From Pontederia crassipes (lineage: Eukaryota > Streptophyta > Magnoliopsida > Commelinales > Pontederiaceae), in contig CM060193.1 of the NCBI GenBank assembly GCA_030549335.1, positions 45,369,391 to 45,433,390 on the forward strand: 64,000 bases of DNA, in the 5' to 3' direction. The notes under the pieces are model-generated. The model was not told where the DNA came from, did no database searches, and worked only from the letters and a program-made list of their open reading frames with translations. Positions 36,791 to 49,213 of this stretch are shown here, one piece after another. The position numbers and the translations under genes were made by a program. How positions within the stretch are numbered: position 1 is the first letter of the stretch; the number at the start of each line of letters is the position of its first letter.

Positions 36791-37511
36791 TTCCAATTAA
36801 TTACATAATAATTAATATTTGGAACACTTAGACAAATGGGTAGTTATTTTATTTGAATATACTCATTAGGAAACTGAAAGAGAAAATATATATTCATAAA
36901 ATTATTTACCAAAATTTTTATTAACGACTCACTTGACATCGCATGATTTGAATAATAAACTAATTAAATAATTGTAGTAAATAGATCAAAATAAAAGAAC
37001 TTGCCCAAAAAAGAAAAGAAAAGTTAATACTATCATCCATTCAGTTTATAATACAAAAATATATCCATATTTGATTTATTTTTATATATGAGGCCATTGT
37101 GTCAATTGATATTGATTTCATCTTTTGATGGCCAACATTATAAATTAATTAAATATAAAAATTTATTTGATAGTTATGATTATAAAATATGATGAATGAT
37201 TTCAACAATTAATCAATTTAAAATTTGTAGTAATTGAATCAAAATAAATATAGACCCATTAGGTAAATGATAGATTAAAACAACTTATCCCAAAAAACAA
37301 TGTAGAGAAAAGTTAATATTATATTAAGTTCATTTTTATATGTGAGACCATTATATAAGTGGAAAAATATGAAATTTATTTCATCTTTCGTTACCAAAAT
37401 GATAAATAAATAAATTATAAAAGCATTATATAATTTGCATAAAATAATTGGTTAAACATGTCTGAGGTAATTTGATATCTCTATTGTCAAAAAAAGAAGA
37501 AATATATTAAA

Positions 37512-39892
37512 CACTACAAGAAAATCGCGATTTTCCGACGGATAATTTTCGACGGTTCTAAATCCGTCGCTTAGCGACGGATTTTTCGACGGTTCTGTTT
37601 CCGACGAATTTTTCGACGGTTATGACCGTCTGAAATAATTTATATTATTATTTAATTTTTCGACGATTAGGAACGTCGATATTTTCGACGGATAACCATC
37701 CGTCGTAATTTTCGACGACTTTTTCGACGGTTATAACCGTCGGAAATAAAAAAAATTAAATTATGTACTTTTAATATTATTATTAAATTTTTTTGACAAA
37801 TTTTCCGACGGTTTTGACCGTCAGAAATAAAAAAATTAATTATATAATTGGTTATATTATTATTTAATTTTTCGACGGTTAGGAACGTCGATATTTTCGA
37901 CGGATATCCATTCGTCGTAAAATCCGCCGCAATTTCCGAAGGTCGTAACCGTCGGTAAATCCGTCGCAATTATCGACGGATATCCAAACCGTCGCAATTA
38001 CCGACGGTTTTGACCGTCGGAAATAAAAAAATTAATTATATAATTGGTTATATTATTATTAAATTTTTCGACGGTTAGGAACGTCGATAATTTCGACGGA
38101 TATCCATTCGTCGCAAAATCCGACGCAATTTCCGAAGGTCGTAACCGTCGGTAAATCCGTCGCAATTACCGACGGATATCCAAACCGTCGCAATTACCGA
38201 CGGTTTTGACCGTCGGAAATAAAAAATTTAATTATATAATTGGTTATATTATTATTTACTTTTTCGACGGTTAGGAACGTCGATATTTTTGACGGATATC
38301 CATCCGTCGCAAAATCCGTCACAATTTCCGAAGGTCATAACCGTCGGTAAATCCGCCGCAATTTCCGACGGATATCCAAACCGTCGCAATTACCGACGGG
38401 TTTGACCGTCGGTAAATATTACCGTCGGTAAAATAAAAAATAAATATTATATATAACTAAATAAAATAAAATTTTTTATTATTTATGTTTTCGACGGCCG
38501 AAACCGTCGGTAATTAAAATTTCGTTATCCCGCGCTTTTTTTCCCTTTTTCCCGCTTTCTTTCCAAATTTTTTCCTTTACATATTTTCCCTCCTCCCTCT
38601 TCTCTCTCCCTCCTCCCTCCACTCCTCTCTCTCTCCCTCCTCTCCTATCTCCCTCTCCCGGCCGCGAGCACGGACACCGGACGCCGGACGTCGGTTACGC
38701 CGCGAGATCGGCCTCTCTCGCGCGCCGGACGCCGGCGACCCTCTCCCGCACTGCTGTCGGCCGGATCCGGCGTCGGCATCTCTCTCTCTGCCGTCGGCCG
38801 GATCCGGCAGCCAGGCGGCCAGTTCCGGCCTCCAGCAGCCGGATCGGCCGCCAGGCGGCCGGATCCGGCCCGCCTGGCGGCCGATCCGGCCTCAGGCGGC
38901 CGGATCCGGCCCGCCTGGTGGCCTGATCCGGCCTGCAATTTCCGAAGGTCATAACCATCGGTAAATCCGCCGCAATTTCCGACGGATATCCAAACCGTCG
39001 CAATTACCGGCGGGTTCGGCCGTCGATAAATATTACCGTCGGTTCAAACCGTCGGTAAAATAAAAAAATAAATATTATATATAACTAAATAAAATAAAAT
39101 TTTTTATTATTTATGTTTTCGACGGCCGAAACCGTCGGTAATTAAAATTTTGTTATCCCGCGCTTTTTTTTCCCTTTTTCCCGCTTTCTTTCCAAATTTT
39201 TTCCTTTATATATTTTCCCTCCTCCCTCTTCTCTCTCCCTCCTCCCTCCACTCCTCTCTCTCTCCCTCCTCTCCTATCTCCCTCTCCCGGCCGCGAGCAC
39301 GGACGCCGGACGTCGGTTACGCCGCGAGATCGGCCTCTCCCGCGCGCCGGACGCCGGCGACCCTCCCACGCCGGACGCCGGCGACCCTCTCCCGCACTGC
39401 TGTCGGCCGGATCCGGCGCCGGCATCTCTCTCTCTCTGCCGTCGGCCGGATCCGGCCGTGACCCAGGCGGCCGGATCCGGCCGCTAATTTTTTTTATATT
39501 TAAAAAATTATTTGCGACGGTTGCGACCGTCAAAAGATCGACGGTTGCAACAACCGTCTAAATTTTCGACAGTTGGGACCGTCAAAATGTTGCGACGGCT
39601 CGGACCGCCGGCCTTTTCCGGCGGTTGCGACGGCTCGGACCGCCGGCCTTTTCCGGCGGTTGTAACCGTCGAAAATATCGACGGTTCGAACCGCCAGGGA
39701 CTTCTGTTCCGACGGCTAGAATCGTCGATATTTTCGACGAATTTTTTTCAACCGTCGCAAATCCGTTTGTGACGAGCGTTTTTCGGACGGATCGATTCCG
39801 ACTGAAAAATCGTCGGTAATTGCGTTACCGACGGTTTTCGGACTGATTACCGACGGTTCGGACCGTCGGTAATTCATGTTTTTCTTGTAGTG
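37512..39892. mobile_element. CACTA-2: non-autonomous CACTA element, 2381 bp
   Basis: The ends are CACTACAAGAAAATCG and GTTTTTCTTGTAGTG, flanked by the 3-bp duplication AAA (37509-37511 and 39893-39895), the exact pattern of CACTA transposons. Both subterminal zones are packed with GACGGTT/AACCGTC words in both orientations, many forming perfect hairpins such as CCGACGGT-TTTG-ACCGTCGG. In the left half a unit of about 197 bases (near 37867, 38066 and 38262, each starting TTTTTCGACGGTTAGGAACG) is repeated in tandem. The core contains a 614-bp tandem duplication with GC-rich cargo. No transposase is encoded. Confidence 0.93.
38321..39484. repeat. Tandem duplication inside CACTA-2 with GGCCGGATCCGGCC arrays
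   Basis: Unit 1 (38321-38934, 614 bp) and unit 2 (38935 to about 39484, 550 bp) both run from CAATTTCCGAAGGTCATAACC through a shared AT block, a pyrimidine-rich TCCCTCCTCC zone and CCGGCCGCGAGCACGGAC, and finish in palindromic GGCCGGATCCGGCC-type repeats. Differences are few substitutions and small indels. The arginine- and proline-rich frames here, on both strands, are composition artefacts. Confidence 0.85.
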
Positions 39893-40637
39893 AAAGTGGC
39901 TATTTTTCATTCTAACTGTCTCCACCTTCATCATGCTAAGTTGTGCCACCTATAAATATGTGCAAAGAGAGAGCAAGAGGAAATGTTCAAGTGTCCTTTA
40001 GTTGTAGTGTAATAATGTTTTGATGGTGCTCATCCTTATTTTGTGTATTTTCAGCATAATTATTAGACTATTTTATCATGATAAAAAATATCGAGTTAGT
40101 TATGATCTTAATGGTGTCACTCATATTTTAGTATTATTGAATTTAAATCCATTGAGAATTAACCTGCAGATAAAGTTTTTTTATGGATGGACATGGAAAC
40201 ATAGTGGATGGACATAGCAATGTAGCAAAAGGTAAGTGCTTCCAGTAAATATTTTTTCGGTTAATTTCCATGATATATATGTTTAGTAATTGTCTTTAAT
40301 AAGTAATTTTTTGTAGACATTTTTTATGATTTTTTTCGTAACACCTTTTTTTTTACTAATTTCTGATGAATTAATGCATTATGACACTGAAAATAATTTT
40401 TATTAATGATGATAGTTAGTTATGCCATTTTAACTTTTCTATTAGGTTGTGGCCTACGAAATTATACATGTATATTCTCTCCACTTTGAGAAAAAGATGT
40501 GGCTTCCTTTTACCTATTGCAATTTTTTTCATATTCACTACTAAGTAGGGTACCTACAAAATCTTAGGTATTCTAATAAATAATAATTTTTTATCATAAT
40601 TTTAACTGATCGTTTTCATTTCTTCTCTGTACAAGTG

Positions 40638-40639
<2 letters not shown>

Positions 40640-40682
<43 letters not shown>
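40640..40682. repeat. (TA)n microsatellite
   Basis: A pure TA run of about 21 units in Helitron B. A shorter one lies at about 32120-32148 in Helitron A. Confidence 0.9.
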
Positions 40683-40685
<3 letters not shown>

Positions 40686-42981
40686 CTTTTCTACATGAAT
40701 TGCATCATAGTAATAAATGGTGGTAGATTGGGTCTTAAAATAGCTAATTTTCAGTTAAGAGATATTAATCGCATCTTAAGCATGATATATATAACTATAT
40801 TAATTAATAGTACGAATCCTAAACTGATATTTGTGTTAATTTAATTTATTCATATTATTTTTCTTTATTATAAATATATATCTCATTTTTTATATTGTTA
40901 ATGATTTTTACATCACATTCTCATATTCATGATCAAGTATTTACATATAAGTTCAATTATTTATATCCTCTTGAATTTTCAATTGGCATCAATTTGGTCA
41001 AAAGAATATTATGTAGCACAAATCAACATCAACCTTTGTAACAATGATTGGATTGTCACGTGTCCTACAACTTGAAATAACTAATTAGAAAAGTAATTTA
41101 TATAGCATTGAATAGTCAATTACTAACTAAAAATTATAAGTTAATTAATTATGAGAAATAGTTATAAGATATCATTTGTTTAGCAATAAGATATCATTTA
41201 CACACACATAAGCTATTGTCAAAAGACTCAAAATGTGTGAATTAAGTCCTAGAGTTGGTTATAGCGATAAAAATTGATTTCAATAAACTAATCTAAACAA
41301 ATAAAAATAGAACATATTCACACTATGGAATTTCTTATAAAACTGTGGAATGTAATATAGAGAAATTTTAATTAAGTTATATTGAGTAGCTTATTTATAA
41401 AATATTTTAACCATGAATGATGAAATTAATGTCTAAACTTAAACGTTATGTTAAAATTTGAGGTGACAAGTTAAGAGACATACATCCTATCAAAGTTAAA
41501 TTACATGAAAAATTAGGAGAATTTATGTATATATGTGGAAAAAAGTCCTAAGCTAATCAAGAATAAAAAAATAAATAGGACTTCGTAAAAATTGTTTCAG
41601 AATCTACTAAAACTAAACAAGATTCAAAATATTTTTTTGCTAAAAAGTTTATTTCCTTTTTATAAATAAAAAATCATATTATATGTATTTTATGCTATTT
41701 AAAAAATTCCTAACTATAGCATGTCACCTAAAAAAATGGTGCATAAGCCTAATAATATAATAATCCATCTATATATGATATATAGATATATTAAATACAT
41801 AGTTGCATGTATTTATAATTAAAATAGATCATAAAATATGAATTAACAAACATACTTAAAAAATAAAAAAATAATAAATTATTAAATCAGACATTGCAAG
41901 AAATATTTTAGAACATAAAAAAAATAACACATGAATTAATCTTTTCCTAAAAAAATTATCTTCTATATAGAAAAAATAAAATAATTTTATTTATATTTTT
42001 TGTGCTATATTAAGATATCATTATTAAAATTAAAAACATAAATTGAAAGGTTAATAGTCTCATGTAACTAAATGTTATTAAGGTTTTTATTTTGATATGC
42101 TAATAATTATATAAAACGTATTTTCTTCATAATAAATTAACTTATCAAAGTTTTACTATTATATACAGTATTAAAAAATAATTTAAATTACTCATTTCTG
42201 AAAACATTTAGTGATGATGATCGAATAACAAATAAGGTAGTGAAAAAAAAATCTCAATTTATACTGAAGCATTCTTCTATATATTTCGCAATACATTATT
42301 TTAACACTCAATTAAAACTACATTTTTTAACAAAATAATTTATTTTAAAAAATTATGGTACATGATTATTATTTTTTTCACCACGCATCGCGTGGATTTT
42401 ATACTAGTACTATAACAAACTAAACAATTAAGAATATTGAGAATGACAAAATATAATGGCATATATCTAAGAGAATCTGAACTATGTAGTGCAAGATAAT
42501 ATAGATAATAAAATAAAAAAATAACTAATATAAGTTATGACATAATTATGTTTTTACTTCAGTGCAACAAAGAGAAATATCTGTATAATCTTAATAAGGT
42601 ATAAATTAGACTCTCAGGATCAAATAATAACTTATTAGGATAATCTCAAAAGTTAAAGACTTTCAAGACATAACAATAAGATAACTGAATAAATATTTAT
42701 CCTCTTGATGGATTGTGGATAGAGTTCCTTTGGAATCTTATTTATAGGGAATGGTAGGATTAGTTGAATAAACCAGCTTATGTAACTGTTCAATGATTTA
42801 TTATTTTATCATTAATAAAAAATTACTAAATAACTAACCATCTACATTGCATGAGAAGTGGAAACAATGGCTACGAAGATGGAGAGGATGGCTAATGGGT
42901 AGCATTATACACAGAAATAGTGGAAATGGTTGCTAATAAGAGGGCACGATTTTGTTGACATTCAATTACTTTTATATATAA

Positions 42982-45900
42982 CTAGTGTAACACCCGCGCG
43001 ATGCGCGGTGAAAATATAATAATCATATTATTCAAGTGTATAAAATAAAAGATATTTAACATAAATAAATTTTATATTATTATATATTTATATATTTATA
43101 TTATTTTTTATTGTGCCGATGGAGCAATAAAAAATGATTGATTTTGTCCACTATGAGAAATATCATTATATAAAAAATATGTAAATAGATATGACAATTT
43201 TTAATGAAAAATATTCTTTTTATAATGAATAGAAATTGAACAATGATGTCAATGTAAATTTTACATGATATAAGTAACAATAATGACAATGTAATTTTTA
43301 CATGATAAACTGAACAATAAAAATGAGTTAAATTAAGGACTGTATAGGAATATTTGATGATAATATCTACACTATGAGAGAGAAAAATACTATTTCCTTT
43401 GAATCACTCATCTATTTAAAGTTTTGTTGCTCAGTTTTGTATACTCATATAAAACTAAAGTAACAATGTACTATGCTATATAGAATCCCAAACAATAAAA
43501 CTATAATTCAAAATTATAGTATATAAATTTTACCAAAGAATTTCATCTAATATTTCTTCTCTTTTTGTCTTACTATTCTCTATAAAATTGAGATATCAGT
43601 TTTCTTTCATTGATTAATTCATCATGTTGTCATATCATGGATTAAGGAATAATTTTATTACATGGCTTAATGGTTATAAAAAGAAGGCTTGAATTTAAAA
43701 ATAATAATATAGCGCTTATGATGGAAAACTTAAGTAAATAATTAAAAATGATTCATTTTACTCGATTTTCTCATCTTTCTCTTTTTTGTCTGTTATGAGA
43801 TTTTACGTCAATGAAAGAATATTTAGTGAAAATTCTTTAAGATGTGCCATGCTAAATTTGTTGAATTTTTTTGTTATATTTTTTCTACATTAATTAAGAC
43901 ATAAATAAAATTTTAAGAATTGATTGAATGACTAATCCATTGTATTCTCTTATGCATTCTCCTTTTATATATTTAACTATATTGTTTAAATAAAAATATT
44001 TCACTATTCTAAAGTATACCACTTTTAATATTAAAAATGGATTCTTTTAATTTCGAAACTTAAATATCTAATAAGTTTTAAAGCTTTTTTTTTTTTTTTT
44101 GCTTGAGATGGTTGTTTTATGATCAAGTTCAATAAATTTATTATTTAACAAAGAAATAAAATGATGAGTTAATAATATAGCATATTATGTTTGAAGTGAA
44201 ATTTAAAAAATGACGTGTCAAATTATTTTTGCATAATATAACAACACTTCTTTTACATAATAGGGTTAATACATTTTAGAAAATAAATATTTAAAACTAA
44301 TACTTTTATAAATAATATATCTATTAGTTGATACATATTTTTAAGTAATATACTAAGACTATAGTTTACATATAAATGCTTAGGTAATTTTAATATCATT
44401 ATTTTATAAATAAAATTTTAATTAGTAGCTTTGTACCACTAATGCATAATGTTAGAGATGAATTTGTGGCATCATCATACAAACAATTGAAATAAAACAA
44501 AACTAATTCATCATACGAAAATAAAAATTGTGTAGAATTAAAAAGGAAAGAGGTATATAATTTATTAATAAAAAATTAAGTAGAAAAATCTTAACTTCAT
44601 CAATAAAGATCTTTCTAGAGCATAAAAAAATGGCATACAAAAGAATACAAAATAAGGAAGATATATGAAACCTATATAAAAAACTTTATTTTTATTTTAT
44701 GAAGGAGCATATTTAAAATTATATAATTGTTCTATGGTACTAAAATATTTTAATTGTCTTTCGTTATTAATAGTCTAAGTTATTGCTTAAAAAATAAACG
44801 GCAATGTGGTAACTAAATATTTATCTTTTCATGACTCTATTAAGGATTAAACTTGCTTCTTCTCTATTATACATAGAAAATAACTAACACATTCGCCAAA
44901 GACTTATTTAACTATGTATTGCTATTTTCTTTCCAAATAACTGTAGACTAAGTTATTTTGAATTTTTACACAATAATACAATTATATATTATACATAGAT
45001 TATTATTAAATTTTACTTATTATATATACTTTTTAATCGATGACTATTACCAACATTTTTTATTTTAAATTGATAATATATATTATAACTATTATTAATA
45101 CATTTTGGTTATTTTAAAAATTGTAATTGGATATGTGATGAATTATACATTTTAATATTAATATAATTTATCCTTATTTCTTTTATTACCCACATGAGAT
45201 TTCTAATCCTTATTTATACTCTAATTTTAAATTGCATTTCTACATGCTAAATAGTTATAACTATCAGTAGGTTACCAGCTTCTATAATAATAGTTAAACA
45301 AAATATAATTGTTTTGCTTATTTTTTGAGAAAAAAATTTGAAATTATAATATCCCTTTCAATAGTGAAAAACAAAAGAATGAAAAATTCATCAAAACAAA
45401 AGGCTATTATATACATTTGAGATGAAATGTCTCTTATAGAATCTTAAACTTTCATTTCCAATCAAATCTATAACTAAGATTAATTTTCTAACAATTCAAA
45501 GCTAAGATTATTTTTTATCAAAAATATAATATATGCCACTGTGGATCTTGTTACTGTTCATTTATCTAACTAATTTAATTTCATAATGTTAACCAACCAT
45601 AATATAATTGGAGGAAGAATATGGGAAGGCATATAATTCAATGTACAATAATATAATGACAGATTAGTTATCCATCAATTATAACGAACAATAGTACTTT
45701 TACGTACAAAAGGGAAAAACATATGGGAAGGCATAACTGAATGCGTGACGATGTATATATAAAATGGAAAATAGTTCGAGCAAGAATATCAAAATGCTAG
45801 CACAAAATCATACATATTATTTCAATTATTTTTCACTTACATATGCATTCTCCTAATTTATTTAATTAATGACATCCATATAAATGCAATATTTTGAAGT

Positions 45901-47460
45901 ATAGTGGAGAAGGAGTAATAAAAAAGTCATGTATCCTTAAAAAAAATGGCATACAAATAATTATATATAGAAAACTAATTGGATATGATTTGGAAGTCCC
46001 AAAATGTTTTATATTATAATTTTCATGTAATAAAGGAAATATTCTGTAGAGCAAAAAAAAAGATCGAACATGGTCACAAAACAATCATAAATAAAAAATT
46101 TTATATTTAATGACCGAATGTGATAAAAAATGGTCAAAAACTCAAATTTATTTTGTATTTACTTCATGATATATATATAACGACATTTAAAATTTTCAAT
46201 ATGTAAATAGTGCATAAAAATGGATAAGGATCACAAATAGAATATGTATAAACAAATGACCCATGGCAAATATAAGTTTTTAACAATAAAATCTAAAATG
46301 AGTAGATAAAATATAATATGAGCATAATATAACAAAATCTATACCTAAATAGTGATCCAGGCTAACACTCTTCAGCAACATCAAATTGAGTAGGTGACTG
46401 GTGCACTCAAAATCCTTTTGATTTCTCTTCCTATTTATAGTGCATAAAACAAAAGCCAATTAACAGTTTTTAAAATTAATCAAATATATCATATAAACCA
46501 CATCTTAATAATCACTTCTATTGTTAGGTTTAATCTATTGCATTTTTCCTAATTAATATAATTGACTTTAAAACTCACGTGTATATTGTTGTAATTAGTT
46601 CATTTAATTTCTCATGTATTATTTTAATTATAACTTAATATTATAATTAGTTATTTTTAACTGATTTAAAAAATAACAGTTAATTAATCTTTTCATAAAT
46701 AAGTCTGCGAATAATATGCATATGTAAATTAACATTCTAATTACTTATAAATTCTTAGGAACACTTGTCAATTTATTAACTGTACACTTAATTAGTATAC
46801 ACATGGTAAATATATAGTTACATTATTTTAAAACAATATCATAAATGATACTGTGCACAATACTATTCAATTATATATGACTAACAAATCACATGAAATG
46901 AATAAATGTGTATTTAAAATAAATCATATATGACTAAGAAATCACATGAAATGAATAAATCATATACGACTAATAGATATAGATTTATTATCTATTAGTA
47001 ACTATTTAAAATAATTATATTTAACTTATTTTAAATGCATAGTGTATTTTTTCTATAGTCTTTTAACATTTTATAATTGAAAAGAACATCTTGGAAAGTA
47101 ATTATAAGCATATTCTCTTTTTAATACAATATGTAAATATTGAATTTTAATTCTTAAAATGTTCTATTAGATTATTTATATATGTAAATATTGATTTTTA
47201 ATTCTTAATTCTTACAAAAATTATTTATGTTCAACTTTTCTCATTAAAAAATTAAAGACATCCGGTCTCACTAAATTTTAAGTTATTGATCAATTATGAG
47301 TCAATTGAAATAATGATTTAAGATTATTTTGCAGGATGTTTCTTTAAAAAGTTAATCCAGATAATTATAATAATGTTCACTACTTGGACACTTGGCAATA
47401 CATTGTTATGCCACATGTCACATTCTCATGCAAAGTGTTCTCTCTTTAATGTAATATAGA
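42982..47460 (-). mobile_element. Helitron D, minus strand
   Basis: The minus-strand 3' end has a hairpin CCGCGC-ATC-GCGCGG followed by GTGTTACACTAG, then T (42981 is A on the plus strand). The best-matching 5' end is at 47460: TCTATATTACATTAAAGAG, then GTGACATGTGGCA and CCAAGTGTCC. This puts the TATA box (46432-46439) 1.02 kb from the 5' end, like its relatives. Length is then 4479 bp, longer than the others, so it may hold a further unrecognised insert. An alternative pairing with the 5'-type end at 48685 is possible but gives 2.25 kb to the TATA box. No protein gene was found. Confidence 0.62.
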
Positions 47461-48685
47461 TAAAATCATATATATACATTCTATATTTGTGACTGAAATT
47501 TTTTAACATGCTATTAATTTATAGAGACATTTATCACACTCTCCTTCAATGCTACCTTCCTTTTAATAACATATAGATAGATATCATTTTCTTCATGCTT
47601 ATTATTCCCTAAATATAGTATACAGACATAAAGTAATACTACTTAATTTATAATCTATTGGACGATTATGGATAGTTATTATCCACTACTCTAATAAAAT
47701 CATAAATTATCTTTTTGCAAGAAATAAAATTACTATTAACTAATCATTAATTTTTTAAAAAAATATACAAATTACTTCATATTTTAATTAACTCTAAATT
47801 GCTAGAGGAGGTTTACTAATTAACCATTCAAATTTCTAAATAATCATCAATTCAAAAAATGTATTTAAATTAGTTCGTACACATAGAGCACTATCTAATA
47901 AAATAATCTTGTAACTAATTCTGGTAACTAATCATTTTAAAAAATATTTACAAATTAATAGCCTTATTAGAATACATGCGGCATGCCAAATTACTAATTA
48001 TTGATAAATTACTTGTAGGTTATGAAACAGATATATTCTACCACATTCTAATTACTATATCAATTCATATATGACTTCAAAATATGTTATTTTTTCAAAA
48101 ATAAAAAGACACATGGGGCCAAATGTCATCATGTTATATAAAATGATTATATAATTAACTTAGAGATAATATGAATATATATCTATTATATCATATATAT
48201 AATAATTATATCTATTACACATGGGGCCAAATGTCATCATATTATATCATTCATATTTATTCTTACACTATATTAATATAGTATAGATATAAAATAAGAT
48301 AAGATATATATTATATTCAAAATTATTGTGTAGCTAACTAACTTCATAATACGATAACAACTCCACATGCCAAATTATACAATTTCATAATTTAAGATAA
48401 TTTCTATTTTTTATGAAGAAAATATAATATTATATAATTTATTTTAGAAATATAATTATAGCATTTTATAAATAATTTCAGAAATAACTGTGGAATGTAT
48501 CTTTCATAATATTATAATATATATACTAATATCCTAATTAGTTATCTATAACTGATTTAAAAAAAATGAGTGACAAATATTTTTTTCATCAAAATAATAT
48601 TCTAATTAAAGACACTTGTCACTTTCTACTTTTAGCAAATGTCAAGCTTTCCTTCCAAACTTCCTTGCTTTTAATGTAGTATAGA
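47461..48685 (-). repeat. Cluster of Helitron 5' termini
   Basis: Besides 47460, minus-strand TCTATA-type 5' ends occur at about 47577 (TCTATATGTTATTAAAAGG), 48287 (TCTATACTATATTAAT) and 48685 (TCTATACTACATTAAAAGC, closely matching the start of Helitron C). Each is followed on the plus strand by T, as insertion between A and T requires, and most lead into a GACATTTGGC-like phrase. A 23-base phrase starting CACATGGGGCCAAATGTCAT is repeated at 48111 and 48218. Fewer 3' ends than 5' ends are visible, so some are truncated copies. Confidence 0.6.
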
Positions 48686-48703
48686 TTAACAAAGGATGTG
48701 TCT

Positions 48704-49164
48704 CCGGGTGAACAAATTTGAATTTGACTAGCAAGTTTTGATCTAGTTTGCTCTGGTCTTCAAAAGAATGTTTTAGTCCTGGTCCGAATGGACTAGGACA
48801 TTGGACATCTTGGTCAAAATCATGACATTCCTAATTATCTCCGATTTGATCCATAATAAATAAATAAAGTAGTATTTATTAATAATTAAATACTATTATA
48901 TAAAATATAATATTTATCAATTAAAGTATATACATAATAATATAACATAATGTAAGTTTAAGATATATAATAAAATATAAAATTAAAATTAAAAAAACAT
49001 AAATATACCATTTTTAATAATTTATTGTATTAATATAGTATTATTATCGGGTTGAGAGACATTCTAGATTTTTATGATCCGGACCTAATCCCGATGTAGT
49101 CTCGGACAAGTCTTACGAAATGAGAACCGATCCCAAAATAATATCGAGAATTTTGAGTCGGTGC
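48704..49164. mobile_element. Partial copy of the hAT-like family seen at 29546-29971
   Basis: It opens CCGGGTGAACAAATTTG, similar to AGGGGTGAGCAAATCTAG of the complete copy, and has the same order of an AT-rich centre followed by ATCGGGTTGAGAGACATTC, ATGATCCGGACC and TATCGAGAATTTTGAGTCGG, which parallel phrases in the complete copy. The right terminus is missing; the second hAT element is inserted beside it. Confidence 0.5.
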
Positions 49165-49213
49165 TATCACACTAGAGATGGAAATCCGTGCGTGCCACAT
49201 GGCCCGGCCCGCG

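Larger units (their letters stand above)
33410..42407 (+). mobile_element. Helitron B (plus strand), carrying Helitron C and CACTA-2
   Basis: The 5' end is TCTATATTTTATTAAAAGC, followed by GTGACATTTGGCAAATG, after host A at 33409. The 3' end is a 6-bp hairpin CCACGC-ATC-GCGTGG, then ATTTTATACTAG, before host T at 42408. Subtracting the inner Helitron (33507-36550) and the CACTA element with its duplication (37512-39895) leaves about 3.57 kb. The distance from 5' end to the TATA box at 39951-39958 is then about 1.11 kb. No protein-coding gene is present. Confidence 0.75.
31543..48287 (-). mobile_element. Helitron A (oldest), in three pieces, minus strand
   Basis: The 3' end at 31543 reads, on the minus strand, a 7-bp hairpin CCCGTGC-ATC-GCACGGG, then TGTTACACTAG, then host T: a classic Helitron CTRR end with a nearby hairpin. 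I assign its other pieces as 31543-33409, 42408-42981 and 47461-48287, interrupted by Helitron B (33410-42407) and Helitron D (42982-47460). Each interrupting element lies exactly between A and T, the Helitron target. The proposed 5' end at 48287 reads TCTATACTATATTAAT. With the inserts removed, the element is about 3.27 kb and the distance from its 5' end to its internal TATA box (42739-42746) is about 1.06 kb, matching the other three family members. No RepHel protein is encoded, so it is non-autonomous. The 3' end is well supported; the pairing with 48287 is inference from spacing. Confidence 0.6.

Noticed and set aside
38645..39533. Arg/Pro-rich frames suggesting a gene
   Set aside because: They lie in the duplicated GGCCGGATCC-rich core of CACTA-2 and are open in several frames; no motif or splice context.
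42982..48685. Single Helitron spanning 42982-48685
   Set aside because: It would put the 5' end 2.25 kb from the TATA box, twice the distance in the other members; 47460 fits at 1.02 kb. Not excluded outright.
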